A DNA stretch of 64,000 nucleotides from Anaerolineaceae bacterium (lineage in GTDB: Bacteria > Chloroflexota > Anaerolineae > Anaerolineales > Anaerolineaceae): the NCBI GenBank assembly GCA_016841525.1, contig JAENYZ010000004.1, positions 186,001-250,000 on the forward strand, in the 5' to 3' direction. Positions within the stretch are counted from its first letter, which is position 1. Every line of letters starts with the position of its first letter. This document shows positions 1-10,838 of this stretch, one piece after another. Made by a program: the position numbers and the translations under genes. The notes under the pieces are model-generated. The model saw nothing but the letters and a program-made list of their open reading frames with translations, did no database searches and was not told where the DNA came from.

Positions 1-1
1 G

Positions 2-649
2 GATCCCACAGCCGCGGAATCAATGCATGCCTACATGCGGAACCAGTTCCCCTTCCTGGGGATCAAGTCTTCTTTGAGACGACAGCTGCAGCGAGAATTT
101 TATGCCGACCACAGCCTTCCTGAGCTGGAGGACTTGTCCTCGACCTTACTCGACCTCTGGTCCCTACCAGAGCGGGAATATCAATATACTGCCTGCGATC
201 TCCTTGGTAGATTTGAGAAAAAATTGCCGGCCGAATTTATTGACACCGTTGAAACCCTGCTGACGACCAAATCCTGGTGGGATACGGTTGACACCCTGGC
301 AAGCGATGCCGTGGGGACACACTTCAAACATTATCCGTCAGTACGCAAGGTCACACTGGAAAGATGGCGCAAATCGGAAGACTTTTGGCTGCGAAGAACA
401 TGCATCCTGTTCCAGCTCAAGTACAAGTCCGAGACTGATTTCAAGCTGTTAAAAACGATTATCTGTGAAAATCTTGGGTCACAAGAATTTTTCATCAATA
501 AAGCCATTGGCTGGGCGCTGCGGCAGTATACCCGGGTGGATCCTGATGGTGTTCGGGACTTTGTCGCCGAAACGCCGCTCTCACCCCTCAGCGCCAGGGA
601 AGCCCTCAAATGGCTGAACCGACAAACAAATAGCAAGAAGGCCGCATAA
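2..649 (+). CDS. alkD: AlkD-type DNA alkylation repair glycosylase, 5' partial
   Basis: HEAT-repeat DNA glycosylase that removes alkylated bases from DNA. The frame is open to the left edge of the window, and the first residues (DPTAAESMHAYMRNQF) align with an internal part of known AlkD proteins, so the real start lies upstream and about 25 residues are probably missing. The segment KSWWDTVD (codons 83-90 counted from the ATG at 23) carries the Trp and Asp of the AlkD active site. WLRRTCILFQLKYK is the region holding the catalytic Arg, and EFFINKAIGWALRQY is a typical C-terminal HEAT helix pair. The length fits the family once the missing end is allowed for. A GTCCC/GGGAC hairpin follows the stop. 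Confidence 0.93.
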   Translation, partial: DPTAAESMHAYMRNQFPFLGIKSSLRRQLQREFYADHSLPELEDLSSTLLDLWSLPEREYQYTACDLLGRFEKKLPAEFIDTVETLLTTKSWWDTVDTLASDAVGTHFKHYPSVRKVTLERWRKSEDFWLRRTCILFQLKYKSETDFKLLKTIICENLGSQEFFINKAIGWALRQYTRVDPDGVRDFVAETPLSPLSAREALKWLNRQTNSKKAA

Positions 650-674
650 TAACCCCCTCACGCAGTCCTACTTA

Positions 675-714
675 GAGTCCCTTCCCTTCAGGGAGGGGAC
701 TCAGGGGGGTAGGT
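675..714. repeat. Short hairpin repeat, copy 1
   Basis: The arms AGTCCCTTCCCT and AGGGAGGGGACT (one unpaired base) fold around a tiny loop and are followed by AGGGGGGTAGGT. A near-identical element lies at 13716-13751. It sits just after the alkD stop, so it may also end that transcript, although no T-run follows. What is seen is an intergenic repeat; a terminator role is inferred. Confidence 0.6.
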
Positions 715-805
715 CAAATATCTGAATTACGAAATCTTATTCTGACATGATGGCTGAAATCTGGAGAATCAGATGGTTCAGGTCTCCTGACCGTATAAGA
801 ACAAA

Positions 806-856
806 GTAGGGGCACAGCTGTCTTCGATTTCTCGACACTTCGTGCTGTGCCCCTAC
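806..856. repeat. GTAGGGGC-type inverted repeat, copy 1
   Basis: Perfect 12-bp arms (GTAGGGGCACAG and CTGTGCCCCTAC) enclose a 27-nt loop containing TCTTCGATTTCTCGACACT. The element at 15708-15758 has the same arms and a very similar loop, so these are copies of one short dispersed element. It lies between convergent genes. Confidence 0.7.
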
Positions 857-893
857 CCAATCTTGTTGTCGAACTTATCCTAAAAATGCAACA

Positions 894-1628
894 TCAGATC
901 GTCCACTCGTCATGCACAATCCCCACCAACCACCAGGCACCATCCTCCTGCACGAACACCAGGCGCAGGCTCTCCCAGTCCATACCCTCATACTGCTCAT
1001 CAAAGCCGCTGAAGTGGTATTCAACAAAGGACGTACCTGGGTAAAACTCCCCGATGTTATTGATGCTGTTGCCCTGTCCAAGGCGCTCATTGACAGCCAT
1101 CTGCTCAGGGTTGGTAAAATTGGAGGAATACACAAATTCCTGGTAATAATCGTCAAAGGTCAATTCAATCGGGTCCCCTGTCCCGTCATAAGCACCCCAG
1201 GTGTAAACCTGGTCAGAGCCAACCAGTGAAGCCAATTCGCCGGGCATAAAAACCTGGTGCTCTTCACGGACAAAGCCATAGGGAGAAAAACGAAGGCCCA
1301 TTTCAGGATGGACGATCTCAACTAAGGCAGCCATGTCTTTAACAGCCAGGGCATTGATCACCTGTGCGGCAGCAGTTTCCAAATCCACTGCTCCAGATTC
1401 TGTTTCAACAGGGTAAGCTGTGGCAGGGGACTGGGTTTCAGTTATTACGGGATAGCCTGTTTCGGGTACCGCCTCAGTTTCGGTAGCGATGGGGTATCCT
1501 GTTTCAGGCTCAGTTGTATCATTTGCCACGGTAGCTTCAAGTGTGGGTTCTTCTACAACTTCAGCTTTTGAACAGGCTGATAGTAAAACGAGAATCATGA
1601 ACACTACTAATTGGGATTTGCGATTCAT
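894..1628 (-). CDS. Putative lipoprotein, unknown function
   Basis: A 244-aa protein with an N-terminal signal (hydrophobic residues 7-17) ending in lipobox LSAC, Cys19, so it is probably anchored outside the cytoplasmic membrane. A Thr/Glu/Pro linker follows with the repeated motif ETGYP at residues 42-46 and 56-60 and a degenerate copy ATAYP at 69-73. The C-terminal part (about 80-244) is a compact soluble domain rich in aromatic residues. Its pattern of a helix with 'VINALAVKDMAALVEIVHP' followed by beta strands and a final WWLVGIVHDEW strand is reminiscent of NTF2/SnoaL-like folds, but that is inference. GGAGG lies 7 nt before the ATG. No partner gene is adjacent. Confidence 0.8.
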   Translation of the reverse strand: MNRKSQLVVFMILVLLSACSKAEVVEEPTLEATVANDTTEPETGYPIATETEAVPETGYPVITETQSPATAYPVETESGAVDLETAAAQVINALAVKDMAALVEIVHPEMGLRFSPYGFVREEHQVFMPGELASLVGSDQVYTWGAYDGTGDPIELTFDDYYQEFVYSSNFTNPEQMAVNERLGQGNSINNIGEFYPGTSFVEYHFSGFDEQYEGMDWESLRLVFVQEDGAWWLVGIVHDEWTI

Positions 1629-2275
1629 TATAAACCTCCAATTGATTATTTATTTTCTTTCTATCATCAATTTTACCAAAGGCTAAACACATCTCAAAAT
1701 GCAATAAAATTCTCATCCTGGTAAATTTATTCCCAAATCTAATATGATGTTGTTATCTAACAATAACAGGTTATTCGCCTTCCTTGACATTTTTCACTGC
1801 GATAGTAGAATTCAACCCTTGGATATTGGCTGAAATAATGAATGATGCATCTAAATTCAACATGAAGATAATCCCTTAAACACATTTTTGGACCTGTTTC
1901 AAAGGGTTTTTTTGATGAAAATTTCAGAAAAATTCAACAAAATGAATGAATTTCTGGTAATATCAAAGGTGTAATTAACAATTAAATGTTTTAATGATTA
2001 ATTAGGGACAACCGCAAGTTTTAAGAAACCGCTACGATTGCCGCCAAACAAGTGAAACCGAGTTTGTTTTGTTTGAACTGTCAATTTTAAATGGTGTCTT
2101 CAAAATACCCTTCTCTGCGCTCCTGATCGCGGGCATTTACGCTCACAAGTCCTCACGACCCCGAACGCAATCCCCATTTTCCAGACACAAAACATTAAAA
2201 GCCCTATTCTCATTTTGAATGTGACCATTTATATTTAATTATTTTTAGATATTTTTCAGATTAGGTGAAGAAAAG
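1629..2275. other. Intergenic spacer, AT-rich, no gene recognised
   Basis: About 650 nt between a minus-strand lipoprotein and a plus-strand ACT-domain gene, so it must hold divergent promoters. It is AT-rich with several runs of A and T. I see no convincing long ORF, tRNA, riboswitch or strong consensus promoter. The stretch from 2100 to 2180 is less AT-rich than its surroundings and could be part of a leader, but I cannot name it. Confidence 0.5.
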
Positions 2276-2758
2276 ATGATGGATAATAAAAGAGTTGAAG
2301 CAGGCGGATTAATTTATAAGGATCATATTGGCATGGTCGAGCTGATCGGCATTCCCACCCATCCGGGTATCGGCGGCCGTTACTTCTCAGAACTTGCCGA
2401 TGCTGGCATCCATGTTGAACTAATCGTCACGCTCTATGATGGTGATAAATGCGATCACATCCTTGTGTGTGTCGGTAGAAACAACTTCGAAGCTGCAATC
2501 GCAATCACCGAAAAAATCCACGAAGAAGTCAAAAGCCACGCCGTCATCCATGACGACCAGGTTGCCCTGGTATGCATTTCAAGTCTCGATTTTGACGAAA
2601 GCGAGGTCATCGCCGGGCATATGTTCCGGGCCCTTGGCGACAGCGATATCAATATTCAAGGCATCAGTACATCCGTTTCTTCAGTCACCTGCATGATAAG
2701 CTCCCAGGACCTTGATAAAGCGTTGACGGTTTTACGCCAGGCTTTTATCCTGCCTTAG
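2276..2758 (+). CDS. Tandem ACT-domain protein, aspartokinase regulatory-domain-like
   Basis: A 160-aa cytosolic protein made of two ACT domains, about residues 18-85 (MVELIGIPTHPGIGGRYF onward) and 95-158 (VALVCISSLDF onward). The second ends SVTCMISSQDLDKALTVL, which closely resembles the C-terminal ACT domain of aspartokinase. No kinase catalytic domain is present, so this is a free-standing regulatory module that probably binds an amino acid. The target is unknown. Two adjacent ATG codons (2276, 2279) are possible starts and the upstream Shine-Dalgarno is weak. It ends 52 nt before atpD and could be co-transcribed with the ATPase operon, though no functional link is evident. Confidence 0.75.
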   Translation: MMDNKRVEAGGLIYKDHIGMVELIGIPTHPGIGGRYFSELADAGIHVELIVTLYDGDKCDHILVCVGRNNFEAAIAITEKIHEEVKSHAVIHDDQVALVCISSLDFDESEVIAGHMFRALGDSDINIQGISTSVSSVTCMISSQDLDKALTVLRQAFILP

Positions 2759-2804
2759 CTAGCCCTTCACAATTTGAATGCGATGTAATTATTGAAAGCT
2801 GTAA

Positions 2805-4680
<1,876 letters not shown>

Positions 4681-4684
<4 letters not shown>

Positions 4685-5025
4685 GTTTATCAAAGCATGA
4701 TAATCCTGGCAATTCAAAAAAAGGTGTTGAGAGCAAAAGCCCGGAGAAGCAGACGCAAAAGGTGACTGGCGGCATGAGCCTCCTGGCAGAGGTATCTACC
4801 CTGGCATGGAACCTGGTTATTCCAATTGTCGGCGGCGTGATGCTGGGTCATTACTTGGATAACCGCAACGACAGCGGGGTTACCTGGTCACTCAGCTTAC
4901 TTGTTTTAGGTGTCATAATTTCCTTCACCAACTTATACAATTTGTATATTGAACAGGGACAGAAAAAACTCGATAAGAAACAAATCACAAACGAGGATGA
5001 GAAAGCCCATGCTCAAGAAGAATAA
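4681..5025 (+). CDS. AtpQ/AtpZ-like small membrane protein of the ATPase operon
   Basis: A 114-aa protein with a basic hydrophilic N-terminus (1-30) and two transmembrane segments, about 42-60 (LAWNLVIPIVGGVMLGHYLD) and 68-88. The GGVMLGHYLD segment between the helices fits the ATPase_gene1 (AtpZ) family, whose N-ATPase member is called AtpQ. It is thought to assist ATPase assembly or ion supply. N-ATPase operons usually carry a second small gene, atpR, between atpQ and atpB; none is seen here, since atpB begins inside this gene. The highly charged tail is Lys/Glu-rich. Confidence 0.75.
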
Positions 5026-5794
5026 AAAAACGCTAACAATGCTCCTGGTATTTGGTGTGGTCATCGCCCTGGCCTTGATCAGCTTCCAGATTCGGAAAAA
5101 TACGGGTTACGAAGCAAAACCGGTCGCCGAAGAAATCGCACCGCATGTGGTCTTTAATATTGGACCGCTCAAGGTGACATCAACCGTGGTGAACACCTGG
5201 ATAATGATGCTCCTCCTCGGCGCAGGATCCTATTTCTTAGGTCGTTCGTTCAAAATCAGACCAGGCATGTTTCAAAACGCAATTGAATGGCTGGTTAGCG
5301 CAATTAAAAGCATCATCAACCAGAATATTGAAACCAGGGACCCAGGCTTGTTTTTCCCTGTTGTTGCAACCTTCGCTATCTTCATTGGTGTTGCCAATCT
5401 TCTAGGTTTGATTCCCGGATTGCATTCCCCAACACCGGACATCAACACGCCGCTTGCCATGGCATTGGTCGTTTTTCTATCAGTACCCTATTTTGGCATT
5501 CGAACCCAGGGTTTGGGGGGCTATTTGAAGCACTACGTTGAACCCATATTTTTGATGCTGCCCATTGAAGTCGCCAGCGAAATTGCCCGCACATTTTCAC
5601 TGACCTTCCGCTTGTTCGGCAACATTCTAGGTGAAGAAATTATCATCGCGATATTGTTCATCATATCGCCATTTATTGTCCCGGTACCCATGATGCTGTT
5701 CAGCATCTTTACCGGTGTTTTGCAAGCATATATTTTTACGCTGCTAACCTGTGTTTACATCGGAGGGGCTGTCAAAGCCCACCAAGAATCTTAA
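5009..5794 (+). CDS. atpB: Rotary ATPase Fo subunit a
   Basis: Membrane subunit a, which forms the ion half-channels against the c-ring. It is 261 aa from the chosen ATG at 5009 (MLKKNKKTLTM), which follows GAGG at a long spacing and overlaps the previous gene by 17 nt. In-frame ATGs at 4997 and 4949 would only add charged residues. The first helix is KKTLTMLLVFGVVIALALIS. The conserved C-terminal motif ARTFSLTFRLFGNILGEE contains the essential Arg of the a/c interface. Several more hydrophobic segments follow, ending in a final helix with VLQAYIFTLLTCVYIGGAV. The region between the first helix and IGPLKVTSTVVNTW is short and extracytoplasmic. Confidence 0.93.
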   Translation: MLKKNKKTLTMLLVFGVVIALALISFQIRKNTGYEAKPVAEEIAPHVVFNIGPLKVTSTVVNTWIMMLLLGAGSYFLGRSFKIRPGMFQNAIEWLVSAIKSIINQNIETRDPGLFFPVVATFAIFIGVANLLGLIPGLHSPTPDINTPLAMALVVFLSVPYFGIRTQGLGGYLKHYVEPIFLMLPIEVASEIARTFSLTFRLFGNILGEEIIIAILFIISPFIVPVPMMLFSIFTGVLQAYIFTLLTCVYIGGAVKAHQES

Positions 5795-5814
5795 TAAATT
5801 AAGGAGTATTTATC

Positions 5815-6099
5815 ATGGACTGGTCAACATTACCTTGGGATAAGATTTTCGTTATCGTCACTGTGCTGGTCGCAGGCCCTGGCATTATCCTGGGCATTAC
5901 TGTTCCCGCACTCGGGCAGGCGATCGTCGCATACAGCGGTTTGAAAGCGATCAGCCGTCAGCCAGAAGCTGGCGACAGGATCAACAGCATCGTGCTGCTT
6001 TCATTAGCCATGCTCGAGTCCCTGGCAATCTATGTTCTGGCAGTGATCTTGATTTTAGTCTTTGCCAACCCCATGCGTGCCTTCATGCTGGGCAGCTAA
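5815..6099 (+). CDS. atpE: Rotary ATPase Fo subunit c with sodium-ligand residues
   Basis: A 94-aa two-helix c subunit; many copies form the rotor ring. Helix 1 is about 12-40 and helix 2 about 56-86, joined by the polar loop SRQPEAGD. The ion-binding Glu is E68 in MLESLAIY. Gln35 (PALGQAIV), Ser69 and Tyr73 match positions that complete the sodium site in sodium-translocating c rings such as that of Ilyobacter, and the ESLAIY form is typical of N-ATPase c subunits. Sodium coupling is therefore inferred, not shown. AAGGAG lies a suitable distance before the ATG. Confidence 0.94.
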   Translation: MDWSTLPWDKIFVIVTVLVAGPGIILGITVPALGQAIVAYSGLKAISRQPEAGDRINSIVLLSLAMLESLAIYVLAVILILVFANPMRAFMLGS

Positions 6100-6150
6100 A
6101 CTGCAAAAGTACATTAAAACCCTAATCACTTTCTACCCTGTGAGACGATT

Positions 6151-6897
6151 ATGCTTGAATTAAACGTCAGTACAATACTGTTACAAATGGCCAATTTCAT
6201 TATTATGGCCTTTATCCTTTATCGCTTCCTTTTTAAGCCCCTGCAAAATGTACTAAAAGAACGCGAGAGTGGGATTCTCAGCGCTATGGATGAAGCTCAG
6301 CAAGCGAGAAAAGAAGCTGAAGAAACCCGTCAAATTTACGAGGAGAAATCCAATAACATTGATGCGGAAATCGCTGCTCGGAAGAATGAGGCTCGCATTG
6401 TGATTGAACGAACCCGCCAGCAAATGCTGAGGGATGTTCAGTCACAAATCGAACAAGTTGAGGCACAAACAGAAGAAACCCTGACAAAACTTCAAGAAGA
6501 AGCAATTCGCCAGCATAAAGAACGCATTGGTGAATTAGCTTCGCAATTCTCAAAAGGTATCCTGTCAGATGTGATGTCAAAGCAGATTCAGGAAGAATTC
6601 GAAGCAGAATTCCTCAACCGTATTACTAACCTGGACATTTCTTCTTACCTTGAAGGCTCAAGCCTGGACGAGACAAATTTCATCAAAGTGATCATGGCTA
6701 TAAGACCTGGGTCTGACTTTGAGCAAGAACTCAGGCAAATTCTGGATAAAAAATTATCCAGAAAAATCAACCTGTCTTACGAGCTTGACCCCAGCCTTAT
6801 CGCTGGGGGCATCTTAAGGTTTGAGAACAAATTAATTGACGGCAGTCTGGCAGGGCAGATCAATTTACTTAAACAAAAATATCAGGAAGCGGTATGA
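6151..6897 (+). CDS. atpF: Rotary ATPase stator subunit b with delta-like C-terminus
   Basis: A 248-aa stator subunit. Residues 5-30 form the membrane anchor (STILLQMANFIIMAFILYRF). About 35-150 is a long charged coiled coil (EESGILSAMDEAQQARKEAEE style). The last 65 residues (from about 182) include DPSLIAGGILRFENKLIDGS and then LAGQINLL, which strongly resembles the C-terminal end of the F1 delta subunit. No separate delta gene exists in the operon, so this b-delta fusion probably does both jobs, as in N-ATPases. It is longer than an ordinary b subunit (about 160 aa) and ends in a 4-nt overlap with atpA. Confidence 0.88.
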   Translation: MLELNVSTILLQMANFIIMAFILYRFLFKPLQNVLKERESGILSAMDEAQQARKEAEETRQIYEEKSNNIDAEIAARKNEARIVIERTRQQMLRDVQSQIEQVEAQTEETLTKLQEEAIRQHKERIGELASQFSKGILSDVMSKQIQEEFEAEFLNRITNLDISSYLEGSSLDETNFIKVIMAIRPGSDFEQELRQILDKKLSRKINLSYELDPSLIAGGILRFENKLIDGSLAGQINLLKQKYQEAV

Positions 6898-8579
6898 GTC
6901 CTTATCGCAATTTGTTTCTTAAGAATTCTTCAGATGAGCCTTACGAAGGACCGGAACTGCACACCGATGAACTTCGTGGGGATTTTGAAGATTATATCCA
7001 GCAGAAAAAAGATTTGATTTCTGGCTTGAAGGACAGTCTTAACCTGGATACACCATCACGGGTAGCTGCTCTTCAATCAGTTGTTAATCAGCAGGGATAT
7101 CAGCTGATTGCAAAAAATGCCGGTACAGTCAAGAAAGTCGGCGGCGGCGTTGCCATCGTCTCCGGCCTGCGCGGCGTTATGGAAAACGAATTGGTCCTAT
7201 TTCCTGACGGCACCTTCGGTTTAGCCATGGATTTGCACGAATTCCACGTCGGCTGTGTCATCCTCGGTCCTGGCGAACATATCCAGGCGGGTGATGTGGT
7301 TTATGAAACGGGACGTGTCGTGGACGTCCCTGTTGGTGCAGGCCTCCTCGGCCGCGTTGTCAACGCCCTGGGGCAGCCAATTGATGGGCTGGGTCCGATT
7401 GAAGCTGACGGCTACCGCCCCATTGAATTCCCTGCCACAGGGTTTATCTATCGTTCGCCCATCGATACACCATTACAAACAGGCATCAAAGCCATCGATT
7501 CGATCATTCCCCTGGGTAAAGGGCAGCGCGAGTTGATCATCGGCGACCGCCAGACCGGTAAATCAGCTATTGCCATGGATACAGTCATCAATCAAAAAGG
7601 CGAGGATGTTTATTGTATCTATGTCTGCATTGGCCAAAAAATGTCGACCGTTGCACAAATTGTCAACACATTCCAGGAATACGGCGCAATGGACTACACC
7701 ACCGTCATCACTGCCAGTGCGGAGGATTCCCCCTCCCTGATTTATCTTGCCCCGTATGCGGGCTGCGCCCTGGCAGAATCCTTTATGTATGATGGGAAAG
7801 ATGCGTTAATCATCTATGACGACCTGTCCAAGCATGCCATCGCTTATCGACAGCTTTCTTTACTGCTGGAGCGACCTGCAGGCCGTGAAGCTTATCCGGG
7901 TGACATCTTCTATCTTCACTCAAGGCTGCTGGAACGTTCAGCCAACCTCTCCAAGGAAAAAGGCGGCGGCAGCATGACAGCCCTGCCCGTGGTAGAAACC
8001 CAGGCTGGAAATATTTCTGCTTACATTCCCACCAACCTGATCTCAATCACCGATGGACAAATTTATCTCAGTTCGAAACTTTTTGATGAGGGAATTTTGC
8101 CTGCCATCGATATTGGTCTGTCCGTATCCCGGGTCGGCGGCTCAGCGCAAAATGATGCCATGCGAGCAGTCTCTAAAAACCTGTCACTTGATGTGGCACA
8201 ATACCTGGAGCTGCGCGTCTTTGCGCGTTTCGGTACAGAATTAGATGCTGAGACTCGGCAGCAGCTCGACCGCGGTGAGCGAATCCGCACAATTTTAACC
8301 CAACCACAGTTTGAACCGCTCCCCATTGCTCACCAGGTCGCTGTGATTTATGCTGCCATCGAAGGCTATCTTGACCAGGTCCCATTGGATAAGATCTCTG
8401 AATTTGAAAAACGCTTCATCAAGCACCTGACGCAGTACCACGCAGGTTTGCTAACAGAATTCGCCGCTGGGCGCTGGGATGAGCAATTAGAAAAAGAACT
8501 CAAAGATACCCTGGACGATTTCATCACCCGGCTTTACGAAATAGGCTTTCTTGAAGAAATTGAAGAAATGGAAATTTAA
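6894..8579 (+). CDS. atpA: Rotary ATPase F1 subunit alpha
   Basis: Non-catalytic nucleotide-binding alpha subunit, 561 aa. It has the P-loop GDRQTGKS, the VGRVVNALGQPIDG-type strand and the family segment SKHAIAYRQLSLLLERPAGREAYPGD (shown here as its start SKHAIAYRQLSLLL). It is longer than the usual ~505 aa: the N-terminal 50 residues are acidic and hydrophilic, and the C-terminus has an extra acidic helix ending LEEIEEMEI. It overlaps atpF by 4 nt and atpG by 1 nt. Confidence 0.95.
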   Translation: MSPYRNLFLKNSSDEPYEGPELHTDELRGDFEDYIQQKKDLISGLKDSLNLDTPSRVAALQSVVNQQGYQLIAKNAGTVKKVGGGVAIVSGLRGVMENELVLFPDGTFGLAMDLHEFHVGCVILGPGEHIQAGDVVYETGRVVDVPVGAGLLGRVVNALGQPIDGLGPIEADGYRPIEFPATGFIYRSPIDTPLQTGIKAIDSIIPLGKGQRELIIGDRQTGKSAIAMDTVINQKGEDVYCIYVCIGQKMSTVAQIVNTFQEYGAMDYTTVITASAEDSPSLIYLAPYAGCALAESFMYDGKDALIIYDDLSKHAIAYRQLSLLLERPAGREAYPGDIFYLHSRLLERSANLSKEKGGGSMTALPVVETQAGNISAYIPTNLISITDGQIYLSSKLFDEGILPAIDIGLSVSRVGGSAQNDAMRAVSKNLSLDVAQYLELRVFARFGTELDAETRQQLDRGERIRTILTQPQFEPLPIAHQVAVIYAAIEGYLDQVPLDKISEFEKRFIKHLTQYHAGLLTEFAAGRWDEQLEKELKDTLDDFITRLYEIGFLEEIEEMEI

Positions 8580-9475
8580 TGGAATCGATCAACGAGATCC
8601 AGAATCGCCTCCAGGGGCTTGAGGACATTAAACATCTCTTAAGATCGGTTCGTGCAATGTCAGCCATTCGATGGCGGCGGGCAAAAAAGCACCTTGAAAT
8701 TGCACAATCCTACGCTGCTAGCGTGGATACCCAGCTTGGGACGATCCTTGTCCACAGAGGTGGGACCCTTCCTCAAAATATGCGAGAGACACCAACCAGC
8801 AATGGCGAAGTCAATGTCGGGCTCATCACATTGACCTCCGACCGCGGCTTGTGCGGTAATTTCAACACCGAACTGATTGCAAAAGCAATGTTCGTAAGGA
8901 ATATCCTCAACAAGAAAAATAAAAAGGTCAAGATCATATCATTAGGGGGGTATGGCGAGCGGATGTTTCAAAATGCGGGATACGAGATCTTCTACACAGA
9001 AAAGATACCCTCATCCCAGGCGGTTTCCTTCATCAACATGCGAAAGGTCATCGCCCACATTCAGGCATTTTACGAATCAAAAGCCATTGATGAGTTGAAC
9101 ATTTTGTACAATCGGTTTAATTATTTTGGTTCTTATACACCCAAATCCATCCAGATCCTGCCGCCAAAATTATCAGATTTGACCACCACACAAACGCACC
9201 CTGACAAGACGCTGATGGTCAATAGCGATCCGGAACAATTGACTTCCTTTCTTATTTGGGAACACCTTGCGGCACAATTATATTTAGCCTTTATTGAATC
9301 AACCATCAGCGAGCACAGCGCCCGACTGCAGACCATGGATTCAGCCATCAGCAGCCTTGATGAGCGGGTTGCAGAATTAGAAATCCAGTATCACACCATC
9401 AGGCAGGAAAAGATCACACAGGACGTACTGGAAGTTCAAAGCAATATTCGTGAACACAGTAATAAGAGAAAATAA
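8579..9475 (+). CDS. atpG: Rotary ATPase F1 subunit gamma
   Basis: Central stalk subunit, 298 aa. The N-terminal helix (MESINEIQNRLQGLEDIKHL, then LRSVRAMSAIRWRRAKKHL) and the C-terminal helix pair (SEHSARLQTMDSAISSLDER) form the coiled shaft. The middle has the conserved TLTSDRGLCGNFNTEL strand-turn. As is common in N-type enzymes, the extreme C-terminus is more diverged than in standard gamma. It is the last gene of the operon; a 100-nt AT-rich gap and a new promoter follow. No clear terminator hairpin is visible. Confidence 0.92.
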   Translation: MESINEIQNRLQGLEDIKHLLRSVRAMSAIRWRRAKKHLEIAQSYAASVDTQLGTILVHRGGTLPQNMRETPTSNGEVNVGLITLTSDRGLCGNFNTELIAKAMFVRNILNKKNKKVKIISLGGYGERMFQNAGYEIFYTEKIPSSQAVSFINMRKVIAHIQAFYESKAIDELNILYNRFNYFGSYTPKSIQILPPKLSDLTTTQTHPDKTLMVNSDPEQLTSFLIWEHLAAQLYLAFIESTISEHSARLQTMDSAISSLDERVAELEIQYHTIRQEKITQDVLEVQSNIREHSNKRK

Positions 9476-9510
9476 GCCCCATTAATTTTACATTTTTATA
9501 GTTACAATTC

Positions 9511-9539
9511 TTGCTGAAATTTAATGAATAAGGGATAAT
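9511..9539 (+). promoter_or_regulatory. Candidate sigma-70-type promoter for the DUF1622 gene
   Basis: TTGCTG at 9511-9516 and GATAAT at 9534-9539 are separated by exactly 17 nt. They lie 37 nt before the ATG at 9577 and just after the ATPase operon. Position and spacing are good; the hexamers are near consensus. Confidence 0.45.
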
Positions 9540-9576
9540 TAGACTAGAAATTATCGTATTATTGAAAGGACTATCT

Positions 9577-10092
9577 ATGTCTGAAAAACCACCCCAAACC
9601 ACCCGCAGCGGAGAGCATTGGCTCAGCTATATCCTTCCCGTCTCAATTATTGCAGGTTTGGTTGCCTTATTGATTGTTATGGCAGAACACCCAACAGAAG
9701 AACTGCAGGCCGTTATTCCCCAGGAAGAATGGCTGAATATTGTCGCAGGTTACTTGATCATTGCAGCTGAAGCTGCTGCTGCCTTTGTGATCGGTGCTGC
9801 TGTTGTAAGAGCAGTCATCAGCTACGTACAGCATCTTTTTGATGGGATGACGCAGCAAATCAACCAAACAGAACAAATCCGGCTGCGGCTTGGTCATATG
9901 CTCAACCTCGGATTGGAATTCGCCATGGGCAGCGACATTCTGCGGCTGGCAGTTTCTCCTTCCACTGGCGATGTCATCATATTGTTTGCAATTGTTCTCC
10001 TGCGTATTTTGCTAAATTACTTCCTCGAACGAGAAATTCGGTCATCCGAAGAATTCTGCGGCCCCGGGGATTATGTTCCACCAATAGAATAA
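9577..10092 (+). CDS. DUF1622 family membrane protein
   Basis: A 171-aa integral membrane protein with three predicted helices, about 17-37, 52-78 and 125-147. The conserved parts are EAAAAFVIGAAVVRAV, the RLRLGHMLNLGLEFAMGSDI segment and LRILLNYFLEREI, the hallmarks of DUF1622. The function is unknown. The start was set at 9577 because GAAAGGA precedes it by 6 nt; an in-frame TTG at 9562 overlaps that site. It stands alone between the ATPase operon and an HD hydrolase, 28 nt upstream of the latter, and the two may be co-transcribed. Confidence 0.85.
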   Translation: MSEKPPQTTRSGEHWLSYILPVSIIAGLVALLIVMAEHPTEELQAVIPQEEWLNIVAGYLIIAAEAAAAFVIGAAVVRAVISYVQHLFDGMTQQINQTEQIRLRLGHMLNLGLEFAMGSDILRLAVSPSTGDVIILFAIVLLRILLNYFLEREIRSSEEFCGPGDYVPPIE

Positions 10093-10120
10093 TCAATAAA
10101 ACTTCATTGTAGAAATCGTC

Positions 10121-10714
10121 ATGCTAAAAAAACATTCGCTTCAGGAAATCATTGACTTTATCAGCTATATTGACCAATTAAAAAATGTCATACGGAAAAA
10201 CGGTCTGCATGATGGGTCTCGAGAAGAAAACACTGCTGAGCATTCCTGGCATGCAGCCTTGAGCGCTTTGTTATTAGCCCCCTATGCAGATCAAAAGCTC
10301 GACATTGATAAGGTCATAAAAATGCTGTTGATTCACGACCTGGTTGAGATTGAGGCTGGGGATACCTTTGTTTATGACAGAAAAGAAGTTGCAAAACAAG
10401 GACTTTCCGAAGCTGAGGCTGCCGATATCATTTTAAACAAACTGCCGGAGCAGCAGGGGGAAATGCTGCAAAACTTATGGGACGAATTTGAAGCTCGGGA
10501 AACGCCTGAAGCAAAGTTTGCCAAAGCAATAGATCGCTTTTTGCCACTATACAGCAATATCATCAATCGCGGCTATTCCTGGCTGCCATATGGTGTTACT
10601 CAAACCCATGTCCGTGAAATTAACAGCATCATAAAAGATGGGTCAACCGGTCTATGGGAGCTGATTGAAGAAATGCTGGATGAAGCTGTACTGGAGGGAT
10701 ACATAAACCCCTGA
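10121..10714 (+). CDS. HD-domain hydrolase, YfbR/HDDC2-like
   Basis: A 197-aa cytosolic metal-dependent phosphohydrolase. HD ligands are visible: H41 in ENTAEHSWH, H72-D73 in LLIHDLVEIEAGDT, and Asp in AKAIDRFLPL. The EEN-AEHSW pattern is typical of the HD_3 family that includes 5'-nucleotidases acting on deoxyribonucleoside monophosphates (YfbR) and human HDDC2. The substrate is inferred only. It lies 28 nt after the DUF1622 gene on the same strand. Confidence 0.85.
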   Translation: MLKKHSLQEIIDFISYIDQLKNVIRKNGLHDGSREENTAEHSWHAALSALLLAPYADQKLDIDKVIKMLLIHDLVEIEAGDTFVYDRKEVAKQGLSEAEAADIILNKLPEQQGEMLQNLWDEFEARETPEAKFAKAIDRFLPLYSNIINRGYSWLPYGVTQTHVREINSIIKDGSTGLWELIEEMLDEAVLEGYINP

Positions 10715-10838
10715 TCGATTCTCAGCACCGCAAGATGCCTATCCTGAATCCCCAATTACACCATTAATCCTGTAAACTTCTTTCAGGAGAATTCACCCAA
10801 TACCTATTACCCAATACCTATTCCCCACTCACTTTCAC

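Noticed and set aside
2050-2200. Structured leader RNA or riboswitch before the ACT-domain gene
   Set aside because: The region is less AT-rich than its surroundings, but no known riboswitch core or terminator-antiterminator pair could be found.
4949-5008. Upstream starts for subunit a
   Set aside because: The added 20 residues are highly charged, overlap the previous gene deeply and do not match the family N-terminus.
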